DNA from: Ciona savignyi
Lineage: Eukaryota; Chordata; Ascidiacea; Phlebobranchia; Cionidae
Direction of reading: 5' to 3'
NCBI GenBank assembly: GCA_000149265.1
Contig: CH002932.1
Location: forward strand, 162,574-226,573
DNA length: 64,000 nucleotides
The notes under the pieces are model-generated. The model saw nothing but the letters and a program-made list of their open reading frames with translations. It did not search any database and was not told the origin of the DNA. Positions 58,466 to 64,000 of the stretch are shown here, piece by piece; within the stretch, counting starts at the first letter, position 1, and every line of letters starts with the position of its first letter. The position numbers and the translations under genes are program-made.

Positions 58466-58579
58466 GAGCTGGTTGTAAATGGTGAACATGATACAGCTAA
58501 ATGGGCAACATCATGGAGTGTGAGTCCATTGGATCATTCTGAAGATGTGAAGCGAAACCTACAACTGCAACCCGGGAAG
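58466..58579 (+). CDS. LRR-region exon C, module 1
   Basis: 38 codons in phase 0 after tttccttag: ELVVNGEHDTAKWATSW, then LDHSEDVKRNLQLQPGK. The donor aag|gttcgg is weak. If not used, the frame runs on for 28 codons to a stop, so it could be a terminal exon. It is repeated in module 2. Confidence 0.6.
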
Positions 58580-59774
58580 GTTCGGATAAAATGTGGTTTT
58601 AAAATAAATTTTGTCGATTTCTATTTTGTTCAACACGTGGTGTATTGCGATGGAATGATGTCTTAAAATATTTGGGTTTGTAATAGAATGTTTCATTGTT
58701 AATTGTGGTATTTAGTGAGGTTTATAACATACACTTAAAAGCAAGCAGGTTGGATGCTCGAAATATGCATCCTCAGTTTAAAATATCTATTGTTAAAGAG
58801 TAAAAACAAACTAAATAATATTTATTCATTGGAAATCATATTATGATGTGTAGCATAAAGCCAGTGTTGGTAAACAATAGTAACATTGTCGCAGTATGGA
58901 CACTTTAAGGTCAAATTGAGGACACAATGTTGCGAATATTGAAAGAATGGTTTTAGTTGTTGCATGTGAATAACCTCATCCCATCACTAGGTTTAATCAT
59001 CAGAATTATTGGTTTAAAGATATAAATCATAGGAGTTATTCAAAAGGTTCAGGTTATCAGTTTTAGTTGTCCCATTCACCATGTGCAGTAGTTTAACTGC
59101 AGAATAATAATATAATTGGACAGTTCCAATATTTGGCTTAAACAAATTATGTAGATGGTAAAATATTAAAACTACTTACTTTGCAGTAAGTTTACGAGCG
59201 CACAGTAACAGTTGAACTAATTAATTAAACAAAAACACTGAACCACGCTTTTTTTGTTGGGTGATATCCCCATTAGCTTACATCATACCCCACACCTGGT
59301 GTCGGTATATAATCTTTGATCTATATATATTAAATGACTAGAAATACTCAATTGTTAGGGGAACATTGGGGAGTCAAATAACTTTAATATATTGCCTCTC
59401 AAGTAACCCGCTAATGATTGTGTATTAGCAGTCGGTAGCATTTACCTTTTAAACTCAGTGAAGCCGACATGCTTAGTCCAATTGCTAAGATTGGTGATTT
59501 AAGTAATGGCCGAGTATTGACTGAATATTCATTGGAAGGTGGTGGCTATATATGTGTGTGTGGCTAATGTATTAAATTTAACCAACCACATAGATTGGTG
59601 GATTATTGTGATATAATCTTTAATCTGTAAAATAATAGAAAATCTGTTAAAAGTTAATTCATGTCAACTTGAGACTGACTTTTATCATCTTAAGCCATAT
59701 ATATACCATTTCCTTATATATTATACAAAGTGTTGATTCATAAGAAATTGCTGGCAAACAACCTTTTATTTTAG

Positions 59775-59933
59775 ATCAAGAAATTAGTGTTGAAAGGAAC
59801 AGAGCTGGGAAATGTAGCTGAATACCTGGTTCCTCATATTCAACATATTGATGAACTTACATTAGTGGATTGCAAACAACTGAACAATTGTATGCGGGAT
59901 TTGTGCACAGCTATCAATGATCGACCAAACAAG
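59775..59933 (+). CDS. LRR exon A, module 2
   Basis: 53 codons, close copy of 55,725-55,880 with one added Lys codon: IKKLVLKGTELGNVAEYLV, IQHIDELTLVDCKQLNNC, MRDLCTAINDRPNK. Same splice sites and phase. Confidence 0.77.
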
Positions 59934-60465
59934 GTAAATATTGGGAACCATAATTCAAGTAGCTCCACATCAATCATTGATTTATTATAGATGTGTATAT
60001 TTACACAACTGTACCGCAACTATTACAGTGTTGTTGTACAACAGTTCTATCGTACACAACATGCTGCAATAGCTCTGGTAATCCGACCATGAGCACCTGG
60101 TATTCTAAATTCTGCTTGTGTTATATTTCATTTTTATTCAAACATTAATATACAAAAGTGGTTTTACAAATAGTAATGATAAAAACGTGATTGATGCAAC
60201 GTTTGACTTTGTTGAGGGAGGGTGTACCCTCTGTGAGTGCACCTTTGGCGTTATGGATGAACGCTCTGTGCTTCAGAGAATGGCTTGAATATACTGCCTC
60301 CGATAACAATCCGACTTCAATGATCGAGCCCACACTTGTTGAAAGTTAGTTAGTTTATTGTCAAACTGCAAGTACCATGTCATATCGGGTGTATGTACAT
60401 TGAACCATACAACCAACGTATGATAACTTATATTAAACTGAATCACCTCAATATCCTTGTTGCAG

Positions 60466-60630
60466 ATTGTCTTAGATATTTCATCTAAATTCGATGAGAA
60501 CGCAGCAAGTTGTTTGGCCGATTGTTTGCACAAAGTCAGCCATCTACATATTAATCTAGGATTTGACGAGCGGAGGCTTTCCGTTCACAGTCGCATCATC
60601 TTATGTGAAGCTGCTCAACGACTTTCCTCG
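60466..60630 (+). CDS. LRR exon B, module 2
   Basis: 55 codons, copy of 56,306-56,458 with a four-codon longer middle: IVLDISSKFDENAASCLAD, CLHKVSHLHINLGFDERRL, SVHSRIILCEAAQRLSS. ttgttgcag / tcg|gtaagt. Confidence 0.75.
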
Positions 60631-61058
60631 GTAAGTCTTCCTTGTACATTTCGATTGTTCAGAATGGGAACAATATTCATAGAGATAGGCATATTTGTAT
60701 TGGTAACAAATAGTGATGGGATGAAATGCAAATAATTCTTTCTGGTCGGATGTCAAATTGTAGCATCACTATTATTTATGTTTTAATTGTGGGATGATAT
60801 TTATAATTCATTAATGGGAAAACACAACTGGCATTACATGAGGACTTTTAAATTACTTCACTTAACTTCACTTTGTGAAATTCAATTACAAACTGTGGTG
60901 AAATAGTGCTGTTTTATATGGGGCCGAAGTTTAATAGTAAATTAGAGTCACTACTTGTAATATGTGGGCCGAAGTTTAATAGTAAATTAGAGTCACTACT
61001 AATTAGACTCACTATATATGCTCCTATTGTTTATAACTTGAATATTGGATTTCCTTAG

Positions 61059-61157
61059 GGGTTGATTGTAGTTGGTGGATTGGCAACATCATGGGTAGTG
61101 TATCCTCGTGATCATCCTGAAGATGTGAAGCGAATCCTACAACTGCAACCCGAGAAG
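61059..61157 (+). CDS. LRR-region exon C, module 2
   Basis: 33 codons: GLIVVGGLATSWVVYPRDH, PEDVKRILQLQPEK. Copy of 58,466-58,579 with five codons fewer. The same weak donor aag|gttcgg is conserved, which supports its use or a shared terminal role. Confidence 0.62.
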
Positions 61158-62999
61158 GTTCGGATAAAATGTGGTTTTAAAATGAATTTGATGTCGATTT
61201 CTATTGTGTTCAACAATTGGTGTATTGTGATGGGATGATTTCTTTAAATATTTGGGTTTGTAATGGAATGTTTTATTGTTAATTGTGGTATTTAGTGAGG
61301 CTTATAACATACACTCACATGCAAGCAGGTTGGATGCTCGAAATCCTCAGTTTAAAGTATCTATTGCTTTTAAGTAAAAACAAACTAAACCTAATATGCA
61401 GCATAAAGCCAGTGTTGGTAAACAATAGTAGCATTGTCGCAGTATGGACACTTTAAGGTCAAATTGAGGACACAATGTTGTGTCATTCAAGAGGTTTAGG
61501 TTAGCAGTTTGTTAGTTGTCCCATTCCCCATGTACAATAGTTTAACTGCAGAATAATAACATAATTGGACAGTTCTAATGAGTTATATTTATACATGGTG
61601 TGTTTACAAAATAATAAGATGGCATATTTGGCTTAAACAAGTTATGTAGATGGTAGGATATTAAAACTACGTACCTTGCAGTAAGTTTACGAGCGCACAG
61701 TGACAGTTGAACTAACTTCGTAATTAAACGAAAACACGGAACCACGCTTTTGTTGTTGGGTGATATCCCCATTAGCTTACGTCATACCCCACACCTGGTG
61801 TCAGTATATAATCTTTGATCTATATATATTAAATGACTAGAAATACTCAATTGTTAGGGGAACATTGGGGAGTCAAATAACTTTTAATATATCGCCTCCC
61901 CAGTAACCAGGTAACGATTGTGTATTAGCAATCGGAAGCATTTACCTTTTAAACTGAGTTAAGCTGACATGCTTAGTCTGATATTTGGTGATTTAAGTAT
62001 TGGCTGAGTATTGACTGAATATTTATTGAAAGGTTGTGGCTATGTGTGTGTACATGGGTTTAATGTATTACATTTATCCAAGCACATAGATTGGTGTATT
62101 ATTTCCTTACCTTTTAGCCGAAAGGTTGCAGTTACAAAACTGGTCACTATTTAGTCGGTTGTATCATATGCATAATTTAATTTTCCAGGTTTAAAATACC
62201 GTTGAATTATTGTTGTTTACAAGATTTAGCCTTTATAAGTATGTGCCCTTTTTGACTAAATTCTTTTTTAAAATAATGTTTGGTTGCAGATAAGTTTTCA
62301 CAAAACTGGTTTATGCGGTTAAATTCGCTCCTTTTACAAATTTAGAAAATTTATTTTGCAATAAACAACAAATTCTGGTTTTTATTTAAATCTATATTAA
62401 TCCCCAATCAGCGGTGGTGGTCTACGCTGGCTTGATGGTATTGTTCTGAAGCTAGTTGGTATCGTTCTGACGCAATTCGGCCTTCGTTACTCGCATGAAA
62501 TAAATGATGGTTATATAGAAATGGGGGCTGTAGGGATGCACTTGAAATCGCATAATAAAGTATTTGTGTTTTGAATTCTAAATAGCATTTTTTATTATAA
62601 ATTTAGTCTAGTCGGGCATAGAAACGATAAGACATTACGTAGCAATGATCTGATTAATCGTTTTGTGGATCTAAATTTGGCAAACAACAGTAAATCAGAG
62701 GATTTTAAAATGGGAAATTTTTAATTGCGTGAACAGGTTTGAGCTACGAAGTTTAGAAACCATTTTTACTTATTGTCCTGAACTAATAGCTGACCTTGCC
62801 ATAAAATAAAAGTTTATTCTCTTTTAATATTATTGTGAGCTCAGCACATTCGCACGTTTCATCAAAAAGATACACATGTCTACTCTTTTAAACAAATATC
62901 AGGTTATTTTAATTATTTTTTTAAATTGGGGTTGGTGTTGGGGGTGAACCATATGTGAGTTCTGGGGTTTAGAGAAGTGTTGCCCGTTAGGCCTATAAC

Positions 63000-63250
63000 T
63001 GCGGAGATCAAAGCGCAACTACGTAATTACGCAATGAGATACATACAACCGTTGGGATATAACATTAGTTTCACCCATTATTCCACGCTAGTAACAGAAG
63101 CTGAATGGTTTACGTCTAGAAAACAATTTTTTGTATAACTCGAACCTTTGGCTCCAATCCGGACGGTTAGAAACCGCCGGAACATAAAATATTTTTAGTA
63201 TTGGGTTGGCTTATATACACACAACCTTATTGTAGACGAGTACAACACGG
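63000..63250 (+). promoter_or_regulatory. Promoter-like segment, second copy
   Basis: Related in order to 41,800-42,030: tttcacccattattccacgc, gaatggtttacgtc, cctttggct.caa.ccggacg, TATA-like cttatatacac. It falls between LRR modules 2 and 3. It may mark the 5' end of a further NLR gene, or just be a duplicated sequence. Confidence 0.25.
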
Positions 63251-63750
63251 ACTAGCGACGTTATTATTCTTATATTGTATATAGGCTTTTAAAAAACTAT
63301 GGGCGTAATACCCGTAATGCGTTTTTCCATACCGAAAGCGCAAATCTATCGGGCAAAAGCGTCCGAACATTTTTTAAAGTAGGAGATCGGAAATACAAAA
63401 TACATCATAGCTTAACAACAACATTATCTTATCATTAGTCCCATACACTTTAAACTTGTTTCTCTCTGTGTGTGCGCCGCGCCACGCAACGAATTCGCGC
63501 TCGAAGATTTTAACAACACTATATTTGAAATAACAACCTTTTATTTTCAAAGGTTCTGCGAATATATAAACAAATTGGAATACATGAACAGTACTTTTCC
63601 ATGCCTAATGAATGTTTGCAAAATAGATGCCGCAAAAATATCTAGCTGAAAAAGCACCCCACTTGTGCAAACGCGTATATACCATTTCCTTATATATTAT
63701 ACAAAGTGTTGATTCATAAAAAATTGCTGGCAAACAACATTTTATTTTAG

Positions 63751-63909
63751 ATCAAGAAGTTAGTGTTGTATGAAACAAAGATGGAAAATGTAGCAGAATA
63801 CCTGGTTCCTCATATTCAACATATTGATCAACTAGGATTAGTGGATTGCAAACAACTGAACGATTGTATGCGGGATTTGTGCACAGCTATCAATGATCGA
63901 CCGAACAAG
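63751..63909 (+). CDS. LRR exon A, module 3
   Basis: 53 codons: IKKLVLYETKMENVAEYLV, IQHIDQLGLVDCKQLNDC, MRDLCTAINDRPNK. Acceptor ttttattttag, donor aag|gtaaat. Exons B and C of this module would lie beyond the window. Confidence 0.76.
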
Positions 63910-63963
63910 GTAAATATTGGGAACAATACTTCAAGTAGCTCCACATCAATCACTGATTTATTA

Positions 63964-64000
63964 TACGTCCGGCCCGATGGTCTAGCGGTTAAGTGCGTCG
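63964..64000 (+). mobile_element. SINE head cut by the window end
   Basis: acgtccggcccgatggtctagcggttaagtgcgtcg is the 5' tRNA-like head of the SINE at 57,305, inserted in the LRR intron. Confidence 0.85.

Overview
This is a window of animal nuclear DNA: AT-rich, with split genes whose introns obey GT-AG, tRNA-derived SINEs, hAT-type MITEs, an LTR element, a long non-LTR retrotransposon and one 100-base assembly gap. A NACHT-LRR immune-receptor gene with duplicated LRR exons and a low-GC, SINE-rich background suggest an invertebrate deuterostome. An ascidian tunicate is my best guess, but nothing in the sequence proves it.

Region 1 (1-9,460, minus strand). Exons of a cytosolic carboxypeptidase (AGBL2/AGBL3-like, right) run directly into exons of a UBE3C-like HECT ubiquitin ligase (left). 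Only 19 bases separate the last carboxypeptidase exon from the first HECT exon. A TGA replaces a conserved residue in the carboxypeptidase part and a TAA interrupts the HECT C-lobe, so this looks like a decayed or misjoined fusion. One HECT intron is almost pure 27-bp minisatellite. The left edge is a 109-bp minisatellite that grew out of the tail of the local SINE. Four further minus-strand exons (6,888-9,454) belong to an unrecognised gene or to the 5' part of the carboxypeptidase gene.

Region 2 (9,460-44,280). Mostly non-coding, built from repeatedly duplicated blocks carrying exon relics. It contains a 2-kb tandem duplication with separate hAT insertions, an LTR element with a tRNA-Trp-like primer site, a BEL/Pao integrase relic and two CIDE-N-like fragments. 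It also holds a 1.83-kb foldback TTAA transposon carrying a P2X7 ballast-domain gene, a solo LTR with a nested hAT, and a 5.3-kb L1/Tx1-like LINE with a 14-bp target duplication. Because the blocks are duplicated, several insertions can be compared with an empty paralogous site in the same window.

Region 3 (44,300-64,000, plus strand). An NLR gene: a probable linker exon (44,300-44,438), a 1.8-kb NACHT exon (51,632-53,417) with Walker A and B, then LRR exons in a roughly 4-kb tandem module (55.7, 59.8 and 63.75 kb, the third cut by the window end). The NACHT exon carries two +1 frameshifts between Walker B and the following TSRPG motif. Whether these are real or sequencing errors is open, since some other frame breaks (in the LINE) lie in homopolymers.
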